The notes beneath the pieces were generated by a model that did no database searches, was not told the origin of the DNA, and was given only the letters and a program-made list of their open reading frames with translations. Positions 10,903 through 21,844 of a stretch of DNA of 64,000 nt are shown piece by piece. A program made the translations under genes and the position numbers. The stretch comes from Wallemia ichthyophaga EXF-994 (lineage: Eukaryota; Basidiomycota; Wallemiomycetes; Wallemiales; Wallemiaceae): NCBI RefSeq assembly GCF_000400465.1, contig NW_008806275.1:186001-250000 (forward strand), written 5' to 3'. How positions within the stretch are numbered: position 1 is the first letter of the stretch; each line of letters opens with the position of its first letter.

Positions 10903-11853
10903 TTAGCAGAATTTGTCGCTACCATTCAAAAGTCAGTCGATGCACGTAAACGTTAAACATATACACTCCACCCACCTCTTAGTTTTGCTGCGTCTATCGA
11001 GGAGTGTCTCATTGAGTTTGCCTTGTTTGACAGCCTGGCTGAGGTGTTTCTTGTCTGCGGGTGTGTATGTGTTGGCAGTGGCTTTTCCATAAGCTTGAAA
11101 GCGAGATGTGTGTGTAGCTTCGTCGGGCACGGCGTCAACCCCACTAGCAGCACCAACTCCATCCAGATCCACTTGCACACCACTCCCACTCAACTTGCTA
11201 GCTTCACGCGCCATTTCCCGCTCACCAGCGACTTTGTACCCCGCCTGCACTTTGACTGTCCAAGATTCATTGAAACCAACGACATGACTATCAGCGCGCA
11301 GGGTGACGCCACCACCAGCTACCTCATCGATAGCGAGGAATTTATCGTAAGACGATAACCACGCTATCGTGCTGTCTTGCTGCACGACTGGTCTCCACTG
11401 CTCGTTCGGACCTCTAGCCTCACTGAGTGCGCTGACGCAGCCATGCCGGTCAGCAGCGAGGAATCTCCCGTCAGCCGATCTGAGAGTAAGAGTGTCTGTG
11501 CCGCTTAGCTTGCTCGCTACCCACACGCTCGCTATGTCTGTAGGCGTGTATGTGAGCAGCGTGGGGGGTGCGGAAGGTGTGCCACTGCCAGAACCATCGC
11601 CAAGCACGTGCATGTGTGGACGCGATAGCGTAGCGTGGAAATTCAATACTGATGGCCCACCGCTGTGAAGTAGCACCGCTGGGCCATTTATATGCATCGC
11701 TTCGGTTGCTATAACCCAGCTATTAGATTCCGTAGTTTCTAGCGCCGCGTCGTTGCGTGTTTCTCCACTTTCCTTCTTCAGTCCAGATCCCCCACCTCGC
11801 TTTATCTTCTTCTTCCCAGTATCGCCTTTGAAATGAAGCTTTTTCGGCATCAC
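10903..11853 (-). CDS. FRG1: FRG1-like nuclear RNA-processing protein
   Basis: The main exon encodes a lysine-rich N-terminus (PKKLHFKGDTGKKKIKRGG) followed by the beta-trefoil (fascin-like) FRG1 fold: SWVIATEAMHINGPAVLL, DTLTLRSADGRFLAADRHG, GPNEQWRPV, KFLAIDEVAGG and VGFNESWTVKVQ. A final intron of about 56 nt, starting GTGGGT after the codons for RRSKTK, replaces an unrelated read-through tail. It gives the short conserved ending SDKFC, with the stop at 10903-10905. FRG1 is a conserved nuclear protein associated with actin, RNA and the spliceosome. Two adjacent ATGs (11853 and 11850) are possible starts. Confidence 0.85.
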
Positions 11854-12015
11854 GGTGATGTCGATGGCGTAATGAGAAGAAGGATTGAATTCTTATCAGG
11901 TACAAGTTGCACTTGGCAAAGTACACAGTACACAACACAACACAACACACATCAAACACAATACACTACCAACTTAACCAAATAAAGAAAATTTTTCAAA
12001 AGACTCAGAATACAT

Positions 12016-13320
12016 CTACTCTTGGTAATCAGGGCGGAGTTTGCGCACCTCCTTGCCAGCTCTCCAAACTTCCTGGTTGTTGATGATTTCCAACTCAGCT
12101 TGCAAGTCTTGTCTGTAAGTGTCACGGCCGTTGAACTCGAGCGAGCGTCTAGTCTCGGTACCGTTCCTGACAGACTCGTAGAGCGACTCGAAGACGGGTT
12201 TGTTGGCTTCGTAGAACTTAGGTGCCCAGTCGAGCGCACCTCTACGGGCAGTGGTGGAACATGCGTTGTACATGTAGTCCATACCGTACTTGCCAATGAG
12301 AGGGAAGAGGGATTGTGTAGCTTCCTCGACTGTCTCGTTGAACGCTTCGGAGGGAGAGTGACCATTCTTTCTAAGTACCTCGTATTGCGCGAGGAACATA
12401 CCCTGGATACCACCCATCAACACACCACGCTCACCGTAAAGATCAGAGTACACCTCCTTCTCGAATGTAGTCTCGTAAAGGTATCCACTGCCAACAGCAA
12501 TACCAAGTGCTTGAGCCTTCTCGAAAGCCTTACCAGTAACATCTTGGAAGACGGCAATTGAGGAGTTGATACCTCTGCCCTCCTTGAAGAGAGTTCTAAC
12601 AGTTCTACCAGAACCCTTTGGAGCGACGAGGATGACGTCTACGTCTTTAGGAGGGACAACACCAGTGTCTTCCTTGTAGACGACAGAGAAACCGTGGGAG
12701 AAGTAGAGCGTCTTGCCTGGCTTGATGAGAGGGGCGATATCCTTCCACGTCTGAGATTGAGCGGCGTCTGAGAGCAAGTTCATGATGATAGTGCCCCTGT
12801 CGATCGCTTCTTCGATAGGGAAGAGAGACTGGCCAGGGACGAAACCGTCTTCCATGGCCTCCTTCCACGACTGGCCATCCTTACGCACACCAACAATGAC
12901 GTTGATGCCTTGGTCTCTGGCGTTGAGGCTGTACGAGTGAGAGAGGAATATTTTCAAGACACCGGACTCACGCTTGGCCGTGTCCTTGGGAGCCGTAACC
13001 GACCATAGCGAGGGTCTCATTGCCGAGGATTTCATGCAGTCTGTTACCGCCAAAGTCGCTGCCTGGAGAGTTGTTAGAGTGGAGCGCGTAGAATCACGTG
13101 ACATACGCTCGTAGACTCTCTCGCTGCCACCTTCCTTAGCGAAGGTGATGTCCTTGTAGCCGCGGGTAGCTGATGGCTGTAGGTGGATGAGCTGTGTGTG
13201 CTGTGTGTGCTACTGCCTTACGAATCCACTGCGCTGGGCTACAGCTGGAGCAGCTCTGTTGATTGCACCGAGTGCGCGTGTTGAGCGTGTAGCCGCTCTC
13301 AAGGCTTGTCTGGCGATCAT
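12016..13320 (-). CDS. ILV5: Ketol-acid reductoisomerase, mitochondrial
   Basis: Four exons. The first (13320-13222) encodes a presequence rich in Arg and Ala (MIARQALRAATRSTRALG). The next contain YKDITFAKEGGSERVYERGS and the NADPH-binding glycine motif AMVGYGSQGHGQALN, then the long catalytic exon with APKGSGRTVRTLFKEGRG, SGYLYETTFEKEVYSDLYGERG and the GKYGMDYMYNACSTTARRGA segment. The enzyme isomerises and reduces acetolactate and acetohydroxybutyrate in valine and isoleucine synthesis, using Mg2+ and NADPH in the mitochondrial matrix. In budding yeast Ilv5 also stabilises mitochondrial DNA; whether that applies here is unknown. About 390 residues, a usual length for the fungal enzyme. Confidence 0.95.
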
Positions 13321-13843
13321 CGTGTTATTGATGGTGGCTGTGTGTTAAAGAGAGTGATTCGAGAAGACATATGGGAATTGTGATTTGTTGAAAAATTATG
13401 AGTCATGTAAATTACAAGTATTATTTAATCAGCCAATCTAATCCAAACAATTACATTTAACTCAATCTAATTGGCTCATTTTTCTCCTCTGTCGTGGCTT
13501 CTTCTTTCGGAGTTAGCACGCGAAGAGTGGGGGTGGAGTGTTGGGCGGTGTGAGTAGTATATTTGGCAATCTCAGCAACTCAATTTACTATTCCGATAGG
13601 TATTTCATATGTATACCATGTATATCCTGTGTCCTATTTTGCACAACCAGCTCAGTATGAACAGTATGACTTATCAAAGCATTGATTTTATTTGTACACA
13701 TACACTTACACACTTGATCCATTATCGACATATTCGTCGGAGTTTATGTGTTATCAGCGGTGTTAATTGATAATTGATAACACGCGGTGATATAAATTAT
13801 AAACCGAAATCCGTTAAACATCACAATCCCAATCACAATCACA
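13321..13843. other. Divergent intergenic region between ILV5 and urate oxidase
   Basis: About 520 bp with no supported gene. It carries AT-rich stretches and a GTTATCAG/TGATAAC cluster near 13750-13780 that contains GATAA cores, just upstream of the urate oxidase gene. GATA sites are typical of nitrogen-regulated fungal promoters and uric acid is a nitrogen source, so these are reasonable candidate regulatory sites. That link is inference. Confidence 0.35.
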
Positions 13844-14799
13844 ATGACATCCAAACTAACCACCGCAAAATACGGCAAAGATGGTGTCAAGTTGTTGAGA
13901 ATACTACGCAACGGCGACTGGCACGATATTGCAGAATACACCGTGACGGTCTTGCTACAAGGTGACATTCACACTTCCTACACGTCATCAGACAACTCAG
14001 GTGAGTTTGGTGTCTATGTAAACGCACCACCACCTCAAACCAACCCCCAGTGATTGTATCAACCGACTCAATCAAGAACACCATCAACATCCTAGCTCAA
14101 AACTCCCAGCATGTCCTTCAACCCGAATGTTTTGCTCTGGAGATAGCCCTCCATTTCCTAAACACATACGCCCATATCAACAAAGCCGAGGTGTGCGTTG
14201 TCAAGCACCGCTGGACGCGTATCTGTCCGAGTAGCAGTGTACAGCCACATGGACACAGCTTCAGACGAGATGGTGATGACAAGCGCACAGCGAGTGCACT
14301 AGTAGATGCAACGGTTTCTTCAGACACCCCTTCTATTGAATTGAAAGCGGGGTTGAAAGATGTCCTTCTACTAAAATCGACCGGTTCCTCTTTCGCGAAT
14401 TTTATCATAGATTCCTTCACCACATTGAAGGAGACGGACGACAGGGTGTTTAGCACTGTTGTCGACTGCAGCTACACCCTCAACGCACCACAAAATGTTT
14501 CAGAGTGCTTCGCCCTTGCTTCTGCATTCGATGAGATTGCTCAGGGTGTGCGCGATATCACCTTGGATACTTTCGCACTCGAGTTTTCTGAGAGTGTCCA
14601 AGCAACACTCTTTAGTATGGCGCAGAAGATAGTTGAATATCACCAATTAGTTGATAATGTCAACTACAACCTCCCTAACAAGCACTACATTCCCATTGAC
14701 TTGTCTTTCTATCAAATGAGTGTCGGTATGACCAACGATGTACTTCTGCCTACTGAACTACCATCGGGGTTGATTTGCGGGAGTGTTTCAAGATTGTAG
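13844..14799 (+). CDS. Urate oxidase (uricase), peroxisomal
   Basis: Two exons with an intron at 14001-14050. The protein of about 300 residues begins with KYGKDGVKLLRILRNGDWHD and contains the catalytic TDSIKNT motif. Typical later segments follow: LNTYAHINKAEVCVVKHRW, GLKDVLLLKSTGSSFANFI, and NKHYIPIDLSFY near the end. The enzyme converts urate to 5-hydroxyisourate with release of hydrogen peroxide. The C-terminus ends in Ser-Arg-Leu, a peroxisomal PTS1 signal, which suits a peroxide-producing oxidase. It converges on the YebC-family gene, 37 bp away. Confidence 0.95.
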
Positions 14800-14836
14800 C
14801 TTTGATTAATTTGATTGCTGGTAATCTTTTGATTTT

Positions 14837-15716
14837 CTATAATACAGAGTTTGTGTATACTTCAACAGCATCTGCATCCTGTTCAAGGGTCTCTATCAGA
14901 TGGCTGAGTTTTTCTCTTAATTGCTCATCAATCTCAACCCGCTCACCCGAAGCGGGAAGGTAAGCGAGATCGTAAGAGGAGAGGGAGTGACCCTTTTCTT
15001 GTAGAAAATGAGCGACGGTAGTGAGTTGAGTAGGATGTGTGATGATCTGTGTGTTGTTTGAGTGAATAAGAAATAAATAAATGAAGAAAAAGACTAACCT
15101 CAACTAAATTCGAGGATATTTGTAAGATATCCTCACCACCAGCTTCCAAAGAGTCTTCAAAGAGCTTATCAAAGGGGTTTAAGTTGTCTAAAACCACCAA
15201 AACAACGCCTTTACGCTTAAAAAGATAGCCAGAAGTAGCCAAACTACCGCCGACTTTGTTGAGAATAGATTTGACCGAGTGAATGCAGCGTGTAGGGTTT
15301 GAAGTGCGGCATTCGATCACCAGACCTATCTCACCGAGTAGAGCTTCGTATGTGACGCTGTGACCTCTATCGACAGCACCGGAATCACCCCTCTTAATAG
15401 CAGCTTCAATGTTATCCTTGGGGACTGACAAGCTCTTTGCTTTGAGGAGAGTGTTGGATAGCTTTGCGTTGAGTGCTGGATCTGTAGCACCACCACCTGC
15501 TTTAACAGCGGCTGAGATATCCAAAGCCATCTTTGCGAATATCTTTGAACGAACTTTATCAGCAGCCCCTTTGTGGTGTCTAATCTTCGACCACTTGTTG
15601 TGGCCGCTGTGAGGAGAAGGGGAAGAAGCGAATGTTCTGATTATCTGATGTGAGGATATCAATGATCTCTTCATCTGATTAGAAGATATAAATCTAATTA
15701 TTTCATTTTTAATCAT
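14837..15716 (-). CDS. YebC/PmpR-family mitochondrial translation regulator
   Basis: Two exons; the intron lies near 15100-15048 between the codons for SSNLVE and IITHPTQ. The N-terminus (MKRSLISSHQIIRTFASS) looks like a mitochondrial presequence. The core begins with the diagnostic SGHNKWSKIRHHKGAADK and continues with KIFAKMALDISAAVKAGG, LSVPKDNIEAAIKRG and YLFKRKGVVL, ending in a helical stretch (LIETLEQDADAVEVYTN). Bacterial YebC proteins act in regulation and in translation of difficult sequences; fungal and human homologues act in mitochondrial translation. The start may be 15716 or the in-frame ATG at 15674. Confidence 0.9.
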
Positions 15717-15794
15717 CGCTGTTGCAATTTAAGGAGTACAGTCACCATCATCAGCACGACCAGGACCACCAGGATCACGAAAATTACAAAACAC

Positions 15795-17197
15795 ATGATG
15801 CCACGCGTTCCTCACAAATCCTATCCTTTAGACTTTCCAGTTTACTCGCTCACCTTTATATCCCCGCACTTACTGATTCTCGGCGGTGGTGGTGGATCTA
15901 GCTCGAATAGCGGTGTTAAGAATAAGCTTGGGATTTATTCGATAACCCAGAATGAATTGAATTTGAAATTGGCTTATGAATTGGATAACACCGACGACTG
16001 TCCTATGTCACTCAATGTTCCTTTGACAGTGCGTCCCGTAATTGGCTGGTTGCTTGTATAGCCTGACACGCCCACAGAACAAGCACTATTTACTTGCAGG
16101 CATAAACTCAAACTCTGAGGTCAACGAAAACTGCAGACTCTTCTCCATCGATCAGCAATCTGATCAGATTAATCAAATACACGCTAAACAGACTATCTTT
16201 ACTAATGACGTCACTTGTTATCAGCGTGTGGCTCATTTCTCTAATGCTTCTATTCCCGTTCTCATCGTCGATGGCAAGTCTACCGAGAAATCAGGTTCAC
16301 AGCTGCACGCCTTCAGTTATCCTGATATGAACCCAGTTTTACGCGACCCTCTTCAAATTAATGGTGATATTCTCAACGTCACTTTTAACTCTGACTCCTC
16401 TCTCCTCGCCGTGGCAACTCCGACCAATGTCTTAATTTTCACTTTCTCCGTCGACAACAAAGAGGGAAAAATTCACTGCAACTTGAATCTCAGTCACACC
16501 ATCAACCACCCTGCCCTACCCAAGCCCAGCTCTCCTTCTCCCTCCTTCAGACATGCAAATTTTGGCAGAGGTGCACACACAAACAGGCTCTATACTATAA
16601 CTAATAGCCCCCCTCCCCACAAGAAAAAAGCTGCTAGGCCATCTTTTCTCACTGCGTGGGATGTATCTACCTGGAGTGTAGTTAGGAGTGTGACTTTGGC
16701 TGATAAACCCATCACAGCTTGTGATTTATCGTGGGTGATGAGGTATTTAGCTTCTAATTATCACTAACCAACATAATCAAGTGAGGATGGTCAACTCATC
16801 GCTTTCGCCAGTGCTGATTTGAGTCTGGGTATTGTCTCAGCAAAGACTTTAGCTGTGAGTGGATCAAACTTTCTAACAATAAAAAGGGCAATTAATAATA
16901 ATAATAACAGCCCCTCGTGCGCATCCTCTCTGCTCACTCTTTCCCCGTCACTTGTCTCTCATTCGACCCCACCGCCACCGTGCTGGCATCTGGAAGTCCG
17001 GACAACAGTGTGCGATTGATACAAGTGCCGCAGGATTTAGCAGCCGGTGGTGAGTAATGAGTGTCTCACTCGTGCATACTAACAATCATACTAACCACAA
17101 CCCTACAGACTCAGCGAGGGCTTTCGTACACGCACTCGTTATCGCTATCCTCATCGCTCTTCTCGCCGTCCTGTTGCAGTTATACCAGACAAAGTGA
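15795..17197 (+). CDS. SEC12: SEC12-like guanine nucleotide exchange factor for Sar1 (ER membrane)
   Basis: Five exons. The N-terminal WD40-like propeller contains a glycine-rich loop (LLILGGGGGSSSNSG) that matches the K+-binding loop of Sec12. Later blades include LLAVATPTNVLIF, FLTAWDVSTWSVV, GQLIAFASADLSLGIVSAKT and VTCLSFDPTATVLASGSPDN. The last exon encodes one C-terminal membrane helix (VIAILIALLAVLLQLY). Sec12 sits in the ER membrane and loads Sar1 with GTP to start COPII coat assembly. Introns begin near 16031, 16727, 16855 and 17050, all GT-AG and 45-60 nt. It starts 78 bp from the divergent YebC-family gene. Confidence 0.85.
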
Positions 17198-17250
17198 TAT
17201 ATCAATGTGCATCCATCTACATTTGAGTAATGAGTGTTTGATGAACACCC

Positions 17251-18117
17251 TCACTTCCTCGCAAAAGTAACCTTGATCGGTTTATCTGCCTCCACGTGGT
17301 ACTCGTTGAGGGCATCCTTCGCAACAGCCGAGCTAGCTTCATCGAGATACTCTACGAATGCGATATCAGGTCTAGCGGGGATAACTCTCACTTCAGCCAA
17401 GTTAGGATACATACCGAACACCTCTTCAAGTTTCTCCTTGGGTGTGCCAGGTGGGAGGTTCTGAATGAAAAGGATAGTGTTAGGAGGGAGGTACTCGTCG
17501 GGCATTTGTTGGTGTTTCTGTGCGTTTGTGTGATGATGGGATTGAGAGGATTTACTTGGATCACCCTCGCCTGCCTCACCAGTATTTGTCTGTGCCTTTG
17601 CGCGGTTAAGCTGCATAAGACGAATGTAATTCTCCTTGCGTTTGAGCGGTTTCGCCGCTTTGCGATTAGACAAATGCGCTTCCAACTCGGCAGCTTTTTT
17701 CTGGCGACGGAGGACGGCGTCTGCGGTGGAACGGGCGAATGACACCTTCATCGGCTGACCGTAGAGAGGGAGGTTCTGGGTGTCGTTAACAGCCCGTTTG
17801 GCTACGTGTGCACTGTTAAAGGCTACAAAAGCCTGCCCGCGCATTCTGATGTTGCGGTGAGCAATCACATCCACCACCTCCCCGATGTTGCTGTAGAGGT
17901 TTCGCAGGGATTCTTTCAACGTCGCTAGTCTGATAGTCTCGTTGAGATTGCGTATGTAGATTGTTTCGTGGGGATTTTCAGTGTTTTCTGCGGGCGCTGA
18001 TGGTGGTGTTGCTGCTGCTGTTGTTGCTGCTCCTGGTACTGCTGATGCTGATGTTTCTGGCTGCTCCTCTTCCTGCTTCATTTCAGGCTGAAATTCCTCC
18101 TTAAATTCTAAATCCAT
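17251..18117 (-). CDS. U1A/U2B''-like spliceosomal RNA-binding protein (two RRMs)
   Basis: Single exon, 288 residues. An acidic, alanine-rich leader is followed by RRM1 (TIYIRNLNETIR; RNP1-like RMRGQAFVAF), a basic linker (LKRKENYIRLMQLNRAKAQ), and RRM2 (NTILFIQNLPPGTPKEKL; PDIAFVEY), ending VTFARK. This order matches the SNF/U1A/U2B'' family that binds stem loops of U1 or U2 snRNA. Sequence alone does not say whether it serves U1, U2 or both. It is one of the few multi-domain genes here without an intron. Confidence 0.88.
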   Translation of the reverse strand: MDLEFKEEFQPEMKQEEEQPETSASAVPGAATTAAATPPSAPAENTENPHETIYIRNLNETIRLATLKESLRNLYSNIGEVVDVIAHRNIRMRGQAFVAFNSAHVAKRAVNDTQNLPLYGQPMKVSFARSTADAVLRRQKKAAELEAHLSNRKAAKPLKRKENYIRLMQLNRAKAQTNTGEAGEGDPSKSSQSHHHTNAQKHQQMPDEYLPPNTILFIQNLPPGTPKEKLEEVFGMYPNLAEVRVIPARPDIAFVEYLDEASSAVAKDALNEYHVEADKPIKVTFARK

Positions 18118-18317
18118 CGAGTTGCAAGGTGATGATGGTGGGTGACGAAGCGAGAAGCCACAGCTACAGCCAAACCCACTCAGACACGGGTTTGAACAAG
18201 CCGCCAGCCATTTTCATTTACATTTCCATGTCATTGCGCTATCAAATGCCTCGATATCCGCCGATTGCATAGTTACAGCGCGCAGTTTCCAAATAAGGGG
18301 TGCTGCGTGAGTGTCAG

Positions 18318-18366
18318 TCTGAACAACGACAACGACGACAACGAAGACAACAACAACGACATCAAG
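18318..18366. repeat. CAA/GAC-rich simple repeat upstream of the PLC-like gene
   Basis: A run of interrupted ACGACA and ACAACA triplets immediately before the ATG at 18371. It probably forms part of the 5' untranslated region, where CAA-rich leaders are common in fungal genes. It has no coding potential on the plus strand. Confidence 0.6.
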
Positions 18367-18370
18367 AAGA

Positions 18371-19414
18371 ATGTATCTTTCCATTAGTTTACTCCCAATC
18401 CTCCTCCTCCTCGTAAACACCGTTGCAGCAGCAACCGAAACCACCTGCAACGGCTACGACGAGTTATGCAACCGCCGCTATTCCAACATCACCTACGTCG
18501 GTGCCCACGACTCCCCCTTCATCGGCAGCGCGCGTAACTCGAGCATGACCAACCAGGACTGGGCGGTGGCTGAGCAGCTCGATCACGGTGCACGTATGTT
18601 ACAGGGTCAGATACACGCGCAGACAGACTCCTCCCTCCACCTCTGCCACACCAACTGCTTCCTCCACGACGGTGGTGCGCTGCTCGCCTACCTCGACAGC
18701 GTCAAGCGGTGGCTCGACGAGCATCCGCGGCAAGTTGTCACCCTCCTCTTCACTAACAGCGACGGTGTGGATGTGGAGCGTGTCGCTGAGCCGTTCCGCC
18801 AGAGTGGCTTGCTCGATATGGCGTATGTGCCGAGCGATTCGAATCGCAACTCGTGGCCCACGCTGTCCACTCTCATCGAAAACAATACACGCGTCGTTAT
18901 CTTTATGGACTACCACGCTAACACCTCCAAAGTCCCCGCCATACTGGATGAATTCGACTATATTTGGGAAGACGCTTTCAATGCCGTTGACGCGTCGTGG
19001 CCTTGCCAAGTAGATCGCGGAGACGGCGAGAAGGGCATGTATCTTCATAACCACTACCTCGACAAACAGAAGAGCCTGCTCGGCACACAGTACTTCACCC
19101 CAGATATTGACCAGCTCCCTACTACAAACGCAGCTACTGGGGAAGGATCATTGGGCGATGGCATACAGGGGTGCACTGCGAAACATGGCCACCCACCTAC
19201 TTTTGTACTCGTCGATTACGAGTCTCATGGTAATGGCAGCGTTTATCACGCTGCTGCCGTTGCTAATGGATTGAACTATCACAATCCAGGCACTATCCAC
19301 CCTCCTAAGGCAGCTAATGAGGAAACTAACAGCAGCAGCAGCACCAGCACCATTAGCATAAGCACAGCGGGAAGCTTGATTGGGTTGCTTGTGGTGCTCA
19401 TCATAACAATATAA
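18371..19414 (+). CDS. GPI-anchored PLC-like phosphodiesterase (PI-PLC X-like TIM barrel)
   Basis: Single exon, 347 residues. A signal peptide (MYLSISLLPILLLLVNTVAA) precedes CNGYDELCNRRYSNITYVGAHDS, the usual opening of fungal PLC-like phosphodiesterases; the His in GAHDS corresponds to the first catalytic histidine. The barrel continues with LDHGARMLQGQIHAQ, LHLCHTNCFLHDGGAL and RVVIFMDYHAN. A Ser/Thr-rich region and a hydrophobic tail (AGSLIGLLVVLIITI) indicate GPI anchoring at the cell surface. Several N-x-S/T sites are present. Members often lack the full catalytic set of bacterial PI-PLC, so the substrate is unknown. Confidence 0.85.
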   Translation: MYLSISLLPILLLLVNTVAAATETTCNGYDELCNRRYSNITYVGAHDSPFIGSARNSSMTNQDWAVAEQLDHGARMLQGQIHAQTDSSLHLCHTNCFLHDGGALLAYLDSVKRWLDEHPRQVVTLLFTNSDGVDVERVAEPFRQSGLLDMAYVPSDSNRNSWPTLSTLIENNTRVVIFMDYHANTSKVPAILDEFDYIWEDAFNAVDASWPCQVDRGDGEKGMYLHNHYLDKQKSLLGTQYFTPDIDQLPTTNAATGEGSLGDGIQGCTAKHGHPPTFVLVDYESHGNGSVYHAAAVANGLNYHNPGTIHPPKAANEETNSSSSTSTISISTAGSLIGLLVVLIITI

Positions 19415-19544
19415 CAATATAACCCTATAACACTGATACACGTGAAAATTATTCTTGTTGATGAAATCAGCACAACCACAACGATATACATATACACATA
19501 CACAGCTGCTATAATAGAAACAACTTTAAAAGTCGAGTGGGAAT

Positions 19545-20490
19545 CTATGCAATAACACAGCCTTTATTCTTCTTGGAATGTCTCGCTGGAGGGATGAGGA
19601 CGATGCGGATAGCTTCATCGAAGACGGCCTTCAACCCGAGCTGCGACTTGGCGGAGCATTCGAGATAGCGTACTGCTCCAATCTCCTTAGCCAGCTTGGA
19701 GCCTTCTGACCAGCTGATTGGGTTCATACCTCTATCTGCCAGTCTCTGAATCGTTAGTCTGTCGTTGCGGAGATCTACTTTTGTGCTGTCGGTGTTTGTG
19801 TATGAGTATGGCTGTATTTGTATTGCTCATGATGCGCCCACTCACGCTACTAATATGATAGGGACATTCGGAGCGTGGTGTTTGAGTTCAGGTATCCACT
19901 GAGAGAAGTGTGAGTTGGCGTGTATGCTATATGCGTTTACACCACACCCACTTTGTACTTGACATTCTCCAGCGAAGTGGGACTAGCAATTGAAAAAGCA
20001 ATGAGGAAGACGTCCGTCTGGAGAGGAGGAGTGATGTGAGTGAGATACGTAACACGCAAACACACCAGCACCAACCTGTGGATAAGAAAGCGGTCTGAGC
20101 CTATCGTAGTCCTCTTGACCAGCCGTATCCCACAAACCAAGCGTGATTGGATCGCCATCAACGATGACATTAGCGCTGTAGTTGTCGAATACTGTGGGTA
20201 CATATTCGCCCTGTTTTGGTTATTTCGAGGTGCAAGTACAATCCATCCAACCCACAGGAAATGCACTGCGAATTATGAGTTGATTGTAAATATGTAAATC
20301 CAAACAAACTTTGTGGTATATGAGATCAATAGACACGTTTTACCTGGGGTTGCTTCAACACTCCTCTATAGAACCTCGTGCGGCAGCAACTCACCGACAG
20401 CACCATCCCCAACGACAACGCATCTGAGGATATTACTATGTTTCCTTCAACAATCACACAAACTCACTTCATAGATCGACCACCAGGCAT
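19545..20490 (-). CDS. RAC1: Rac-type small GTPase
   Basis: At least eight small exons assemble into a protein of about 195 residues: [79 protein letters not shown], a TKVDL nucleotide-specificity motif and [13 protein letters not shown]. The effector loop and the switch regions are Rac-like rather than Rho- or Cdc42-like. The C-terminus is basic (RHSKKNK) and ends CVIA, a CaaX box for prenylation. Rac proteins control polarity, actin and filamentation in basidiomycetes. Introns begin after codons for SMK, DGAV, SYTT, NAFP, SYPQ, VKYK and LVA. The CVIA ending predicts farnesylation rather than geranylgeranylation, which is uncommon for Rac. Confidence 0.92.
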
Positions 20491-20566
20491 TTTTCAATGC
20501 GCTCGTCGTCGTCGTAGTAGTGATGTAACACAAATATTTTGAATTACTTTATTTACATTATCCCCG

Positions 20567-21693
20567 TTATTTCAAATGTTTGGCATGGAAGCGCACATGC
20601 TCCGCTGCGAATGTCGATATGAAGAAGTAGCTATGATCGTATCCTTCTTCGAGCGTATACCTCACACCGGCCCCCAATCCGCTCTCTTGAGCGGCAGAAA
20701 CGAAATTCTCAGGCAGCAGCTGGCCCTGGGAGTAGAAGTTGTCTGCGGATCCCTGAGTTGCGTGTTAACCAACATTTGCACGTTGTACAATACACTACAC
20801 ACCTGTGTCAACAATATCTTCACATCTCGACCCTTCATCTGTCCGATCAGATGGGTAGAGTCATGCTGCTTGCCCGCATCGACGTCTCCGAAATACCCCT
20901 TAAAGGCTTTCTCACCCCATGGACACGCCGTAGGATTGAGGATAGCTGAGAAGCCCGATGCCGATTTGTATGCACCCCATTCGCGCAGATACGCAGTCAC
21001 AGCACCGTGGCCACCCATGGAATGACCACTGATGGACGCGTTGGTCGTGTCTATAGGCAGACCAATTTCTTTTAACTTGACCGGCAATTCCTTGGTTATG
21101 TACGTGTACATGTTGTAGTGCTCGCTGTAGCCCGCCGTCGTGGCGTCGACGTAGAAACCTGCACCGGTTCCAAAGTCGTAAGCATCGTTTTCGCCTGGTA
21201 CACCTGCGCCGCGAGGACTGTGGAGGGCGGTGTGAGTGATGAGTGTAGGGAGTGACAGGAGTGCCTTGAGTGCCTTGAGTGTCTCCAAAAGCAAGACAAA
21301 AGACACAAGACACCAGACACCGACACCGGAAAACACGCACCTCGTATCGGGGAACACCAACGCTATACCCTGCTTAGAAGCCTCGTCGAAGAAACCACCT
21401 TTCTGGGCTCTGTTGCCTATTAGCGCCACCCTCTGCACCCACTCAAACTCACGCATTGTCCTCAGTGCACGTCAAACCGGAAAGGAAGTAAAGGACGGGT
21501 GCTTTGGCGTTAGCGTGGGTGTTGGGTGGCGTGTAGACGTTGATTTGCGTCTCTAAACCACCCAGGCTGTGGCTCTGGTAGTGCGTCAGCTGCTGCCGGC
21601 CCCACTCCATCCACTGCCACCCACCTTGAACTTGTACTTGTCGATAAACCCGCCTGATACTTTGTTGGTCGATAATTTCTCAAATCCGCTCAT
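20567..21693 (-). CDS. S-formylglutathione hydrolase (esterase D family)
   Basis: Five exons. The start at 21693 gives MSGFEKLSTNKVSGGFIDKY. Splicing then gives QSLGGLETQINVYTPP-type sequence, LYFLSGLTCTEDN, KQGIALVFPDTSPRGAG and the nucleophile elbow SGHSMGGHGAV. The last exon supplies the C-terminal GYDHSYFFISTFAAEHVRFH with the catalytic His. The acceptor of the second intron must be the CAACAG near 21407, since only that gives TEDNAAQKGGFF in frame. The enzyme hydrolyses S-formylglutathione to formate and glutathione, the second step of formaldehyde detoxification in the cytosol. An exon boundary in the first 30 residues could shift by a few codons. Confidence 0.93.
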
Positions 21694-21844
21694 GGTCGTT
21701 TGGGTGTAAAACTCACTATCCTTTATGACGTCCGATTATCGGGTGAATAATCGACGTTATCGGCGCTATAGTGGGATTATAGAATGTGCATTTGAGCATG
21801 TGAATATGATGTAATATTCACACACAACCCACACGCTTCAAATT

